Part shown: one piece after another, positions 5,772-15,488 of the stretch
Numbering within the stretch: the first letter of the stretch is position 1
How the letters are laid out: each line of letters opens with the position of its first letter
Assembly (NCBI RefSeq): GCF_008039615.1
Contig: NZ_VDUZ01000011.1
Span: 124,001-188,000, forward strand
From: Vineibacter terrae
GTDB lineage: Bacteria > Pseudomonadota > Alphaproteobacteria > Reyranellales > Reyranellaceae
DNA length: 64,000 nt
Reading direction: 5' to 3'
Notes under the pieces: generated by a model
What the model was told of the DNA's origin: nothing
Databases searched by the model: none
The model's input: only the letters and a program-made list of their open reading frames with translations
Program-made: the position numbers and the translations under genes

Positions 5772-8129
5772 AACGGTACCGGCAAGAGCGGCATCGTCGA
5801 TGCAATAGAATTCGCCCTGACGGGCAACATCTCCCGCCTCGCAGGTGCGGGCACTGGCGGACTTTCGGTGAAGGCACATGGTCCGCATGTCGACAGCCGC
5901 AACAAGCCGGAAGCCGCTTCGGTCACCCTGGACGTCACTATCCCGGCCCTTGGCAACAAGAAAGCCCAGATCTGCCGCACCGTGAAATCCGTGAGCGCGC
6001 CCGAGATCAAGCCTACCGACAAGGACGTCCTTGCCGCCTTTGAGAGCGTTAATCTTCATCCTGAATTCGTGCTCTCGCGTCGCGAATTGATCCGCTACGT
6101 CCTTTCTGAACCAGGCCAGCGATCAAAGGAGGTTCAGTCCCTTCTCCGTCTGGACGACATCGAGAAGCTGCGCGGCGTCCTACAGAAGATCGTGAACGCT
6201 TGCACCAAGGAGCTTCCCGGGCTGAAGCAAGCTGAGAATGACGCGGTCAAGAATCTCCTGGCCGTTCTCGATACGGCGCAGCTCAACAAGACATCCGTCC
6301 TCGACGCGGTCAATCCGCGACGGGAACTGCTTGGCCTCGCACCGCTCACTGATCTGGACGCTAATACCTCGGTCAAGGACGGCCTGACAACCACCACCAG
6401 CGCACCTACCCGCGTCCCGAAAATTCAAGCAACGGCCGACTTGGCCACGCTCCGGGAAGCGCTCCAAGCGCTTCAGGCCGACAAGTTCAAAGAGGCATGC
6501 TCGACCGCTGATGCCAATGCCGCTGAACTTGGCAAGGATGCTGACAGCCTCAACGGCCTGTCGCGCGAGGCGCTTCTAAAATCGGCCTTGGAGCTTTACG
6601 ATGGCACGGCTTGCCCGATCTGTGACACGCCTTTCGCGCCCGACGACTTTCAGGGACATCTGGCCGGAAAGCTCGCTCACCTCGACGATGTGAGCAAGCG
6701 GCGTGCCGCACTTGAGGCCGAGTGCAAGCCGATTCTCGACAGTCTGCATGCCGCTGGCACCGCATTGAACACGTTGATCGATCACGCCGGTCTATTCACG
6801 CCGAAGATCGACGCCTCCGCCCTGATCGATTTCCGAGCTGTCCTTCGCGGGCGATTTCAGCAACTTAAGAAGCTGCTGCCCCTCGACGATACCCGCACGG
6901 TCCTCACAGCGGCTTACGCCATCTCGGACTTGGGGCCATCGCTTACTGCGCTGGCCGCGGCGATCGCCGCGATTCCGGAACCGACCAAGCAGGACGCCGC
7001 CCGCGATTTTCTTATTTTAGCACAAGAGCGGCTCGAGCACTATCGCACAACACGTCTGAAGCTTGCGGCAGGCAAGCTTCGCGCCGATCGGGGCACCAAG
7101 GTCTTGAACACCTACGGCACCGTGACGACCGCGGCGCTGGAAAAGATCTACAAGGACGTCGAGACCGCATTTGCGAGCTACTATCGGAAGATCAACGAGG
7201 AGGACGAAAATACGTTCACCGCGAAGCTCATGCCCTCGATCGGCAAGCTCGGCTTCGATGTGGACTTCTATGGGCGCGGACATTTTCCACCGGGCGCGTA
7301 CCATAGCGAGGGTCATCAGGACGGCATGGGTCTGTGCCTCTACCTCGCGCTCATGAACCACCTGCTCGGGGTGAATTTCACCTTTGCGGTCCTGGATGAC
7401 GTGCTGATGTCCGTGGACTCTGGCCACAGACGCCAAGTCTGCACTCTCCTTAAGGAGATGTTTCCAAACACGCAGTTCATCTTCACAACGCATGACGAAA
7501 TCTGGCTGCGGCACATGAAGTCTGAAGGCCTCATCAAAGGCCGGAATTTCGCACATTTTCGCACCTGGACCGTCGACTTTGGCCCGACCGAATGGGACGA
7601 TCGCGATGTGTGGGCCGAGCTAGACGGCTATCTGGAGAAGAACGACGTGCGCGCCGCCGCGGCGCTGCTCCGCCACTATCTTGAGCATTTTGCGAAAGAA
7701 GCGTGCGATCGTTTGCGTGCCAACGTGGAGTTCCGTGGTGATGCACAGTTCGTGCTCGGCGACCTCCTTCCGAGCGCCACCAGCATGCTCGGAGACCTGT
7801 TCAAGAAGTCGAAGGTCGCAGCCAACTCTTGGAATCAGAAGGAGGTCGTTGAGCGCATCACGGCGATCGAGACCGCCTTCTCCGAGGCCAAAGTCAAAAC
7901 CGGCTTCGAAAACTGGCAGATTAATACGGCAGTCCATTTCAATGAATGGGCGAATTTCAAGAAGGAGGACTTCACGCCTGTGGTGACCGCCTTCCGTGGG
8001 TTCACGGGCGCTTTCGCATGCAAGACCTGTAGCGAGATGTATTTCGTTGCGCCGGACCGAGGGAAAAAAGAAGCACTACGGTGTGGATGTGGGACGCTTA
8101 ACCTCAACCTTCTCCAGAAAGGCGGATAG
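5772..8129 (+). pseudogene. Main body of a Zn-hook AAA (RecF/SMC-like) ATPase, start detached
   Basis: The frame begins inside the P-loop (NGTGKSGIVDAIEFALTGN) with no start codon ahead of it; the first usable ATG is at 5868, past the Walker A motif. Restored with the inverted piece, the protein would be about 817 residues. It shows a CPIC hook at about residue 313 of the restored protein, in a helical region, an ABC-type distal segment (HSEGHQDGMGLCLYLAL), Walker B FAVLDDVLMSVD near 570-580, FIFTTHDE (H-loop), and a C-terminal CKTC...CGCG zinc ribbon. This layout is typical of defence-associated ATPases. As it stands, nucleotide binding should be lost. Confidence 0.75.
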
Positions 8130-8732
8130 CCTACCTCTAGCAGAATGGGAGCGGTGACGACCTATTCTGTTTTGTCGGGCAATTTGTCGATAGCCATTGC
8201 GCGCATTCGAGGTGGTTCTGCCAAAAACGATAGGTGCGTAGCTCTTCGGCGATCGGATCCCGGTGCAACACGATTCGCGTCACCTCACGCACTCGGCCTT
8301 GGCATCGAGAAGGCACAGATAGCTCACGAAAAGCCGCTCGTCATAAGCGGTATGTCGTTGCCGGTCAGCGCTAAGCCGCCGCCGGGCTTGACGGGCGCCG
8401 GTCGATGCCGCCGAGGCCGTTGCTTCGGTTGCGAACGCCGGATCGCGGTTGCTGTCGTCAAGCAACGCCTGTCTCAACCATCAACCCGGACGTCATGGAG
8501 AGCATCGTCATGGCGATTGGCATGCCGCGTGTCTCGTGTCCCGCATCGCCACCGGCATTCCTGGCGCTTGCTGGCAAACGCCACAAACCATGCAGGTCAT
8601 TGATATCGGAAGGGAAAAGCGTTTTTGGTATTTCTGGCAGCCGCCCCGCGGCGCATTGTCGACAATTCGACTCCGAGGAGGATCAGCGACCCGCCATCCT
8701 GCGCCACGCGGGCGCGGCGAGCAGGGGGCCTG
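8130..8732. other. Gap without recognised gene
   Basis: About 600 bases after the ATPase stop. Open frames such as 8145-8603 (plus) and 8280-8477 (minus) lack recognisable motifs and have compositions like random GC-rich DNA. No RNA gene or clear repeat was seen. This probably is the right edge of the decayed accessory patch. Confidence 0.5.
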
Positions 8733-9050
8733 TCATCCGCCCTTGCGGTCCGGCGGGTCGATGCTTGCGTCGTCGTCCCGTCCGCTGCGGCTGCTGTAGA
8801 ACACCAGCGCCATCAGGCCGACCGCGAGGGCGACCGTGAAGACGATCCCGAGGATCAGGGGGGTGGTCGCCGCCGGATCAAGGTCGAGCGAGCCGACCGC
8901 GACCCAGCTGAGCACGGCGATCGCCACGATCCCGGCGACGCAGGCGATCGAGAAACGAATGATCCAGCGCAATCCGGCCTCCGCATCCACGTCGGCGGCC
9001 GGCAGCCTACCATCTTTCCTTGATCGCGGGGGGATTGCTGATAGGTTCAT
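8733..9050 (-). CDS. Small two-helix membrane protein
   Basis: A 105-residue protein from the ATG at 9050 (MNLSAIPPRSRKDG). Two hydrophobic segments are visible: roughly residues 32-54 (IIRFSIACVAGIVAIAVLSW) and 66-90 (PLILGIVFTVALAVGLMALVF), followed by a charged tail (SSRSGRDDDASIDPPDRKGG). It is an inner-membrane protein with no recognised domain. It is divergent from the TetR gene, and their start codons sit in one palindrome, so it may be a target of that repressor. Confidence 0.65.
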   Translation of the reverse strand: MNLSAIPPRSRKDGRLPAADVDAEAGLRWIIRFSIACVAGIVAIAVLSWVAVGSLDLDPAATTPLILGIVFTVALAVGLMALVFYSSRSGRDDDASIDPPDRKGG

Positions 9051-9080
9051 GGTTGACCAACAAGTAAGTGACCATGAACC
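9044..9080. promoter_or_regulatory. Palindrome spanning both divergent start codons
   Basis: GGTTCATGGT (9044-9053) and ACCATGAACC (9071-9080) are perfect 10-bp arms, 17 bases apart, and each contains the start codon of one of the divergent genes. Between them lies TTGACCAACAAGTAAG, which has imperfect dyad symmetry of the TetR-operator kind. A TetR repressor bound here could block both genes. Confidence 0.5.
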
Positions 9081-9784
9081 CAACTTCGCAGCCGGCGGTG
9101 CGGCGCACCCAGGGGGATCGCCGCGCCGAGTCCGATCGGCGGATCCTCGGCGCCGCCATGCGGCTGATCGCGCGCAACGGTGCCGCCGGCACGACGCTGG
9201 CCGACATCGGTGTCGCCGCCGGCTACAGCCGCGGCCTGCCCAGCGAGCGCTTCGGGACCAAGGGCGCCCTGCTGGACAGCCTCATCAGCCGCACGGAGGA
9301 GGCGTTCCAGGAGCAGCTCGCGATCGATGTCGGCGGCAAGACCGGCCTGGCGGCCGTGGCAGCCCGCATCGAAGCCCACCTCAACGGCGCGGCGCGCAGC
9401 CCCGATGCCGTGCGCGCGCTCTATCTGCTCTACATGGAATCGCTGACCGTCGCGCCCGAGCTGCATGGGCACATAGCCGAGCTCGGCCGCGCCTACCGTG
9501 CCGGCTTCGTGCGCCATCTGCGCGAGGCGCGGCAGGCCGGCGAGATCGATGCCCGCATCGACGTGCAGGACCACGCGACGGTCATCCTCGGCGCGCTGCG
9601 CGGCATGATCACGCTATGGCTGATCGATCCCGCGGCGATCGACCTGCCCGCCGCCAAGGCTGTGCTGGTCGCCATGGTGCATCGCGGCCTGGCGCCGCCG
9701 CACGCGAGCGGGCAGCGCAAGCAGCCGGCCCGCGCCTTGCGGGATGCGCCCAAGCGCCGGCGCGCAAGAAGCGCGCGCGCCTGA
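9074..9784 (+). CDS. TetR/AcrR family transcriptional regulator
   Basis: About 236 residues. The N-terminal TetR DNA-binding domain is clear: RRILGAAMRLIARNGAAGTTLADIGVAAGYSRGLPSERFGTKGALL, with the HTH at about residues 40-62. The rest is a helical ligand-binding domain with a basic tail (RDAPKRRRARSARA). The ATG at 9074 lies in a palindrome; a GTG at 9068 is the alternative start. It is divergent from a small membrane protein and 44 bases ahead of a Bug-type receptor gene, so it may control the receptor and carboxyltransferase genes. Ligand unknown. Confidence 0.85.
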   Translation: MNPTSQPAVRRTQGDRRAESDRRILGAAMRLIARNGAAGTTLADIGVAAGYSRGLPSERFGTKGALLDSLISRTEEAFQEQLAIDVGGKTGLAAVAARIEAHLNGAARSPDAVRALYLLYMESLTVAPELHGHIAELGRAYRAGFVRHLREARQAGEIDARIDVQDHATVILGALRGMITLWLIDPAAIDLPAAKAVLVAMVHRGLAPPHASGQRKQPARALRDAPKRRRARSARA

Positions 9785-9827
9785 GGCCGCTTGGGCGCGC
9801 CCCATCGTCTTTCAGGAGGGAATTGTG

Positions 9828-10802
9828 ATGAAACGTCGAGGTCTTCTCGCGGCAACCGCCGCGCTTCCGGTGTTGTGGGCGGCGCCCCTGCGCGCCACGC
9901 CGCTGCCGGACACCAACCTGCGGGTGATCTTCGGGTATCCGCCCGGCGGCGCCGGCGATTTCATTGCCCGGCTGGTGTCGGAGCATGCCGCCAAGACGCT
10001 GGGGCGCAACGTGATCGTCGTCAACCAGCCCGGCGCGACCGGCCTGGTGGCGATCGACGCCCTGCGCCGGGCGGCGCCCGACGGCACCACCATCGCCATG
10101 GTGCCGATGACCGGCGCGGTGCTGCTGCCGATGGTCAACAGCCGCGCCAGGTTCGACTTCATGACCGACGTCGATCCGGTCGCGCATTGTGTCAGCTACT
10201 CATTGGGCTTTGCGGTGGCGCCCAACACCGGCGTCAAGACATGGCCCGATTTCCTGGCCTGGGCGCGCGCCAACCCGACCAAGCTGCTGTATGGCGGCTC
10301 GGGCCTGGGCAGCATCTCGCACCTGTTCGGCGCCATGATGAAGCAGGTCCTCGGTGTCGACCTGCAATACGTGCCTTTCAAGGGCGGCGCCGAGCTCAAC
10401 AGCGCGGTCATGGGCGGCCACGTGCCGCTGGCGATCGGCGTGACGTCGGATTTCGCCGAGCCGCACAAGGCCGGGCGCATGCAGGTCCTGGCCGTGTCCT
10501 CCGGCCAGCGCGACGTGTCGCTGCCCGATGTCCAGACCTTCGTCGAGCTGGGCCACAAGGATCTGGTGAGCGAGCCGTGGTTCGGGTTCTTCGCGCCGCC
10601 CGGCACGCCCGAGCCGCTGCGCGCCGCATGGAACGGAGCCATCAACGCAGCCCTGACGGATCCGGCCGTGCGCGACCGCATGATCCGCACCGGCTTCATG
10701 GTCGGCGGCGGCAGCGGCGAGGCGCTGCGCGAGCGGATGGCCGGCGACAAGGCGCGCTGGCAGCCGGTGGTGACGGCTTCAGGCGTGAAGATGGATGGGT
10801 GA
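9828..10802 (+). CDS. Tripartite tricarboxylate transporter (Bug family) substrate-binding protein
   Basis: A 324-residue periplasmic receptor. The ATG at 9828 follows AGGAGGG and opens a signal peptide (MKRRGLLAATAALPVLWAAP) with an Arg pair, possibly Tat-type. The mature part shows the Bug pattern: VIFGYPPGGAGDFIARL, VVNQPGATGLVAIDAL, the PDGTTIAMV strand and QYVPFKGGAELNSAVMGGHV. Bug proteins bind carboxylates in the periplasm and normally hand them to TctAB permeases, but no tctAB genes are nearby. It ends within an apparent two-gene unit with the carboxyltransferase. Confidence 0.9.
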   Translation: MKRRGLLAATAALPVLWAAPLRATPLPDTNLRVIFGYPPGGAGDFIARLVSEHAAKTLGRNVIVVNQPGATGLVAIDALRRAAPDGTTIAMVPMTGAVLLPMVNSRARFDFMTDVDPVAHCVSYSLGFAVAPNTGVKTWPDFLAWARANPTKLLYGGSGLGSISHLFGAMMKQVLGVDLQYVPFKGGAELNSAVMGGHVPLAIGVTSDFAEPHKAGRMQVLAVSSGQRDVSLPDVQTFVELGHKDLVSEPWFGFFAPPGTPEPLRAAWNGAINAALTDPAVRDRMIRTGFMVGGGSGEALRERMAGDKARWQPVVTASGVKMDG

Positions 10803-10812
10803 GGAGAGGTCC

Positions 10813-12345
10813 GTGAGCTTCGACTCCAAACTGGCCGAGTTCCGGCATCGGCGCGACAAGGCCCTGGCCATGGGCTCGGCCCGCCATCTGGCGGCGCGCA
10901 AGGCGCAGGGCATCCTCAATGCCCGGGAACGCGTCGCGCATCTCGTGGCGCCGGGCAGCTTCGAGGAGTTCGGCCTGTTCGCGACAGGCTTGAACCCCGC
11001 CATGCGCGAGCGCACCCCGACCGATGCCGCCGTCTGCGGCTTCGGCAGCGTCGATGGCCGGCTGATGGGCATCAACTCGGCCGACTTCTCGACGATGGCG
11101 GCGTCGTCGGGACGGGTCCAGATCAAGAAGTACAATCACATCCGCGATCTGTGCATCGCCAACGGCCATCCCCTGATCAACCTGATGGAATGCGGCGGCG
11201 GCCGCATCCCCGACGTGATGGGCGCCTCGGGCATCGGCGCCGGCGGCGAGTCCGGCCGCTACTTCCGGCCGCGCATCGTGCCCACGGCGGCGGGCGTGCT
11301 CGGCGCGACCTACGGCCGCGGCGCCTTCGTGTGCGTGCTGTCCGACTTCACCGTGATGCGCCGCGGCGCGGTGATGGCGGTGTCGAGCCCCAATGTCACG
11401 TCGAGCTCCATCGCCGAGGCCGAGACACCCGAGGATCTCGGCGGCTGGCCGGTGCACAGCGAGGTCACCGGCCTGGCCGACCTGGTGGTCGACAGCGACG
11501 AGGAGGCGCTGGATGCGATCCGGCGCTTCCTGTCGTACCTGCCCGACCATCATCGCGCCGCGCCGCCGCGCGCCCCGGTGCCGGCCGGCGCCGACGATGC
11601 CGCAAGGCGCCTGCCGGACCTCGTGCCGGATGAGCGGCGCAAGACCTACGACGTGCGCCGCGCCATCGAGGCGATCGTCGACCCCGGCAGCTTCTTCGCG
11701 CTGAAGGAGCGCTTCGCGCGCGCCGCCGTCACCGGGCTGGCGCGGCTGGGTGGGCAGACGGTCGGCGTGATCGCGACCAACCCCCGCGTCAAGGGCGGCG
11801 CGCTCGATGCCGAGGCGTGCTCCAAGATCACCAGCTTCATCGTGCTGTGCGACAGCTTCAACGTGCCGCTGATCATGATGGCCGACACGCCGGGCTTCCT
11901 GATCGGCGGCGAAGCCGAGCGCCGCGGCATGGCGGGGCGGATCATGAACTTCCTCGCGGCGCTGGAGGAGGCGACGGTGCCCAAGCTGGCGCTGGTCCTG
12001 CGCAAGAGCTTCGGCCAGGCCTACATCAACATGGGCGGCGGCAAGGGCGACGAGACGGCGGCGTGGTTCTCGTCCGAGATCAGCTTCATGGACCCGCAGG
12101 TGGCGGTCAGCGTCGTCTTCGCCGGGCGCCAGGACGGCGACGGCAAGTCCCAGGAGCAGCTCATGGCGGAGGTGGCGGCGGACACGACGCCCTACAACCT
12201 CGCGGCGCCCTACCTGGCGCATGCCGTGATCGATCCGCGCGACACGCGCGCCTACCTGATATCGCGGCTGGCGATCCACGGCCGCGCGCTCACCGGCGGC
12301 ATCGGTGAGCACCGCCTCGCCAACTGGCCGCCGATGTCGTTCTGA
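10813..12345 (+). CDS. Acyl-CoA carboxylase beta subunit (carboxyltransferase)
   Basis: About 510 residues with N- and C-terminal crotonase-fold carboxyltransferase halves. Typical segments are KAQGILNARERVAHLVAPGSFEEFG, a central ADTPGFLIGGEAERRGM and ALVLRKSFGQAYINMGGG, the last close to the biotin/acyl-CoA sites of PccB/AccD-type subunits. I chose the GTG at 10813, with AGGAGAGG just upstream; an in-frame ATG at 10795 would overlap the receptor gene. No biotin carboxylase or biotin carrier is nearby, so either these lie elsewhere or the protein acts as a decarboxylase or transcarboxylase component. The acyl-CoA is unknown. Confidence 0.85.
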   Translation: MSFDSKLAEFRHRRDKALAMGSARHLAARKAQGILNARERVAHLVAPGSFEEFGLFATGLNPAMRERTPTDAAVCGFGSVDGRLMGINSADFSTMAASSGRVQIKKYNHIRDLCIANGHPLINLMECGGGRIPDVMGASGIGAGGESGRYFRPRIVPTAAGVLGATYGRGAFVCVLSDFTVMRRGAVMAVSSPNVTSSSIAEAETPEDLGGWPVHSEVTGLADLVVDSDEEALDAIRRFLSYLPDHHRAAPPRAPVPAGADDAARRLPDLVPDERRKTYDVRRAIEAIVDPGSFFALKERFARAAVTGLARLGGQTVGVIATNPRVKGGALDAEACSKITSFIVLCDSFNVPLIMMADTPGFLIGGEAERRGMAGRIMNFLAALEEATVPKLALVLRKSFGQAYINMGGGKGDETAAWFSSEISFMDPQVAVSVVFAGRQDGDGKSQEQLMAEVAADTTPYNLAAPYLAHAVIDPRDTRAYLISRLAIHGRALTGGIGEHRLANWPPMSF

Positions 12346-12351
12346 GCCTGG

Positions 12352-13566
12352 TCAGGCCGGCACGGGCTGCCGGCTCTGACGCGCCAGCAGCCACCAGCCG
12401 ATGGCGGCGTTGGCGATGTTCCAGGCGATGCCGTTGAGGAAGGCGGCGCGGTACGAGCCGGTCATGTCGAAGATCACGCCGCCCATCCAGCCGCCCAGCG
12501 CCATGCCGATGATGGTCGACGACATGGCGATGCCGACCCGCACGCCGGCTTCCTTGGCCGGGAAATATTCGCGCACGATCATGGCGTAGCTCGGCACCAG
12601 CCCGCCCTGGAACAGGCCGAACAGGGCGGATGCGACGTAGAGCGAGGTCAGCGTGTCGGAGACCGTGTAGAAGATCAGCGCGATGGTCTGCAGCACCGAG
12701 CCGAGCAGCAGGGTCACGACACCGCCGGCACGGTCGGAGATCCAGCCCGAGACGAGGCGGCTGATGATGCCGAAGCCCAGCATCAGCGACAGCATCTCCG
12801 CGCCGCGCGCCACGCCGTAGCCAAGGTCGGCGCAATAGGCCACGATGTGGACCTGCGGCATCGACATCGCGACGCAGCAGGCGAGGCCGGCGACGGCGAT
12901 CAGGGCCTGCAGGGCGCCCGGCGACAGCGCGATGGCGCGCCGGGGCGTCGCCGCCGTGGCGCCGGCCGACGCATCGGCATGGAACGGCGGCGGCCGGCGC
13001 AAGGTCAGCGCCAGCGGCAGCATGCTGAGGAGGCAGATCGCGCCGGCGCCGAAATAGGTGAGGCGCCAGCCGTGATCGCGCATGGCCAGACCGATCAGCG
13101 GCGGCCAGATGGCGCCCGCCAGGTAGTTGCCCGAGGCGCAGATCGCGACCGCGACGCCGCGGCGCTTCTCGAACCAGTGCGAGGCGTCGGCCACGAGCGG
13201 CGCGAAGGTGACGGCGGAGCCGAAGCCGATCAGCAGTCCCTGCGCCGCGGCGAACCAGCCGGCCGTTGGCGCCAGCCCGGCGCCGGCGAAGCCCAGCGCC
13301 AGCAGGATCGCGCTCAGGATCACGGCCGGCGTGATGCCCTTGGTGTCGACCAGCCAGCCCATGCAGACGCCGCCGGCGCAGAAGCCGAGCATGGTCGTGG
13401 TGTAGGCGAAGGAGATGTCGGCGCGCGACACGCCGAAATCGGCCTGCACCACCGGCAGCGCCACGACGATGCTCCACATGCCGATGCCGCCGAAGGTGCT
13501 GAGCGCCAGGCTGGCGACGAGACGCAGCCAAGCATATCCGGAATCAACGCCACGCACGTGTTGCAT
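12352..13566 (-). CDS. MFS transporter (monocarboxylate/oxalate-formate type)
   Basis: A 404-residue permease with about 12 hydrophobic segments. The loop 2-3 signature appears as GWLVDTKGITPAV, and after a central hydrophilic stretch (RRPPPFHADASAGATAATPRR) the second half repeats it as SGWISDRAGGVV. The WFEKRRGVAVAICASGNYLAGAIWPPL segment is typical of the oxalate/formate antiporter and MCT-like group. It ends convergently, 6 bases from the carboxyltransferase. Likely exports or imports an organic acid. Confidence 0.88.
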   Translation of the reverse strand: MQHVRGVDSGYAWLRLVASLALSTFGGIGMWSIVVALPVVQADFGVSRADISFAYTTTMLGFCAGGVCMGWLVDTKGITPAVILSAILLALGFAGAGLAPTAGWFAAAQGLLIGFGSAVTFAPLVADASHWFEKRRGVAVAICASGNYLAGAIWPPLIGLAMRDHGWRLTYFGAGAICLLSMLPLALTLRRPPPFHADASAGATAATPRRAIALSPGALQALIAVAGLACCVAMSMPQVHIVAYCADLGYGVARGAEMLSLMLGFGIISRLVSGWISDRAGGVVTLLLGSVLQTIALIFYTVSDTLTSLYVASALFGLFQGGLVPSYAMIVREYFPAKEAGVRVGIAMSSTIIGMALGGWMGGVIFDMTGSYRAAFLNGIAWNIANAAIGWWLLARQSRQPVPA

Positions 13567-13605
13567 GTGTCCGCAACCGATCAGGGAAGAGGGAAAAGAA
13601 GTGCG

Positions 13606-14463
13606 TCAGGCCAGGGCGGCTTCGCTCGCCGGGTCGCCGGCGATGCGGCTGTGCCACATCACGCGCGGCTGGGTCATGTCCCATGGCGTTGCCTGGTGCA
13701 GCAGGCAGCGATTGTCCCACACCACGGTATCGCCCGCCGTCCAGTGATGGTGGTAGATGCGCGGCGGCCGGCAGGCGAAGTCCACCAGCGACTGCAGCAG
13801 GCGGGTCGACTCGTCGGCATCCATGCCCGGGATGTTGTGGGCGTGGCGGCCGATCAGCAGCGACTTGCGGCCGGTTTCGGGATGCACCTTCACCAGCGGC
13901 CGCAGCGGCACGGGCCCGTCATGGAAGCCGTAGCCGCTATAGGCGCTGCTTTTGCTCGGCCGATGGTCGAGCTTGGCCTGGCTGTAGTAAAGCGAGTGAT
14001 AGGCGGAAAGGTTCTCGATCCTGGCGCGCAGGTCGCCGTCCAGGGCATCGTAGGCGGCCCGCATGTCGGCCCAGCCGGTCTGGCCGCCGGCGCCCGGCAC
14101 CACCTCGGCGCTGAACACCGCGCCCTTGGCCTGCACCGGCATGTAGGTGCTGTCGCAGTGCCAGCCCATGTTGCCCTTGAGCACCTTGATGACGTCGTCG
14201 TTCTCGGCCTCGGCGCGGACGCTGCCGTCAGCCCGGACGTTGCTGATCGGCGCCATCTCGAACTCCAGCGGCCCGAAGCGCTTGGCGAACGCGATCTGCG
14301 CCTCGCGGCTCAGATGCTGGCCGGGAAAGATCAGCAGCGCGTATTGCAGCCAGGCGTCGTGCAGCGCCCGCCAGGTGACGTCGTCCAGCGCGGCGACCTT
14401 CACGCCGCGCACCACGGCGCCGAACGTGGCGTCCAGCGGCTCGATGTCGAACGGACGCGCCAT
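13606..14463 (-). CDS. TauD/TfdA family 2-oxoglutarate-dependent dioxygenase
   Basis: A 285-residue Fe(II)/2OG oxygenase. The iron-binding HxD is in GWHCDSTYMP (about residues 100-110) and the distal His and 2OG-binding Arg are in LLHQATPWDMTQPRVMWHSRIAG near the C-terminus. The ATG at 14463 (MARPFDIEPLDATFGA) has GGAGGAAAC upstream; the frame is open to 14526 but without family similarity. Members hydroxylate substrates such as taurine, 2,4-D or alpha-ketoacids; the substrate here is unknown. It is the last gene of a leftward catabolic series. Confidence 0.9.
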   Translation of the reverse strand: MARPFDIEPLDATFGAVVRGVKVAALDDVTWRALHDAWLQYALLIFPGQHLSREAQIAFAKRFGPLEFEMAPISNVRADGSVRAEAENDDVIKVLKGNMGWHCDSTYMPVQAKGAVFSAEVVPGAGGQTGWADMRAAYDALDGDLRARIENLSAYHSLYYSQAKLDHRPSKSSAYSGYGFHDGPVPLRPLVKVHPETGRKSLLIGRHAHNIPGMDADESTRLLQSLVDFACRPPRIYHHHWTAGDTVVWDNRCLLHQATPWDMTQPRVMWHSRIAGDPASEAALA

Positions 14464-14609
14464 GTCGTTTCCTCCGGTCTCTTTCGAGACACGATGGATC
14501 ATCGGCGTTCGTGTCGCCACCCGCAATTGCGGGCTTCGGACTCATTGCATGCCCGCTATGCCGTGCGCAGTGAGCTGAACGCCTTCCCGCGGGGCTCGCC
14601 GGCAGCCGT

Positions 14610-15488
14610 CTACCCCTGTGTTTCCGCGTGGTCCCGCTCGAATGCCCAGACCTCTTCGAAGCCCATGAGTCGTGAGAAATCGGTGAACGGGTACAGGGGC
14701 TGGCCAAGTCCGGCGCTGGATCCGTCACGGCGCAGGGCTTCGTAGGCGGCGCGCAAGGCCTCGCCGGCGGCGAGAAAGCCGAGAGCCGGGAAAATGGCCA
14801 GGCGGTAGCCGAGCTCGATGAGCCGAGCCTTGGAAAGGATCGGCGTGCGGCCGCCTTCGACCATGTTGGCGAGCAGCGGCACGTCGAAGCTGGCGCCGAT
14901 GCGGGCCATCTCCACCTCGCTTTCGGGGCTTTCGATGAACAGGATGTCGGCTCCCGCCTTCTGGTACAGCGCGGCCCGGCGCAGCGCCTCGTCGAGGCCG
15001 AGCGAGGTGCGCGCGTCGGTGCGGGCGATGATGAGGAAATCGTCCGAGCGCCGGCTTTCGGCGGCCACGCCGATCTTGCGGACCATGGCTTCGGCCGCAA
15101 TCACACGGCGGCCCGGCGTGTGCCCGCATTTCTTGGGGAACTCCTGGTCCTCGAGCTGGATCGCCGCGGCACCGGCAGCCTCGTAGCCGCGCACGGTATG
15201 ACGGACATTGAGCAGACCCCCGTATCCGGTGTCGCCGTCGGCGATCAGCGGCGTTCGCGTCATCGCGGCGATCCGCTCGACGCGGCCAACCATGTCGCTG
15301 TACGTGGCGAGCCCGGCATCCGGCAGGCCCAGGTGCGAGGCGACGGTGCCGTAGCCCGTCATGTACAGGGCCGAAAATCCCATGCCGTCGGCGATCTTGG
15401 CCGAGATGAGATCGAAGACCCCCGGGGCGGAGACGAATGTGCCGCGCTGCAGCGTTTGGCGCAGCTGGGCTGGCTTTGGCAGGCTCAT
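14610..15488 (-). CDS. Isocitrate lyase/PEP mutase family protein
   Basis: A 292-residue TIM-barrel enzyme of the PEP mutase/isocitrate lyase superfamily. Key motifs are SAPGVFDLISAKIADGMGFSALYMTGYG, the metal-binding ADGDTGYGG (about residues 82-90), AAIQLEDQEFPKKCGH (loop with the catalytic Cys found in lyases) and IIARTDAR. Members include 2-methylisocitrate lyase, oxaloacetate decarboxylase and carboxyphosphonoenolpyruvate mutase. The KKCGH motif favours C-C lyase activity on a 2-alkylmalate-type acid. The start overlaps the end of the isochorismatase gene by 4 bases. Confidence 0.88.
   Translation of the reverse strand: MSLPKPAQLRQTLQRGTFVSAPGVFDLISAKIADGMGFSALYMTGYGTVASHLGLPDAGLATYSDMVGRVERIAAMTRTPLIADGDTGYGGLLNVRHTVRGYEAAGAAAIQLEDQEFPKKCGHTPGRRVIAAEAMVRKIGVAAESRRSDDFLIIARTDARTSLGLDEALRRAALYQKAGADILFIESPESEVEMARIGASFDVPLLANMVEGGRTPILSKARLIELGYRLAIFPALGFLAAGEALRAAYEALRRDGSSAGLGQPLYPFTDFSRLMGFEEVWAFERDHAETQG

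Noticed and set aside
5534-6022. A 162-codon minus-strand gene across the right breakpoint
   Set aside because: The part from 5772 to 6022 is antisense to the conserved ATPase; only the 5534-5771 part may be a real fragment.
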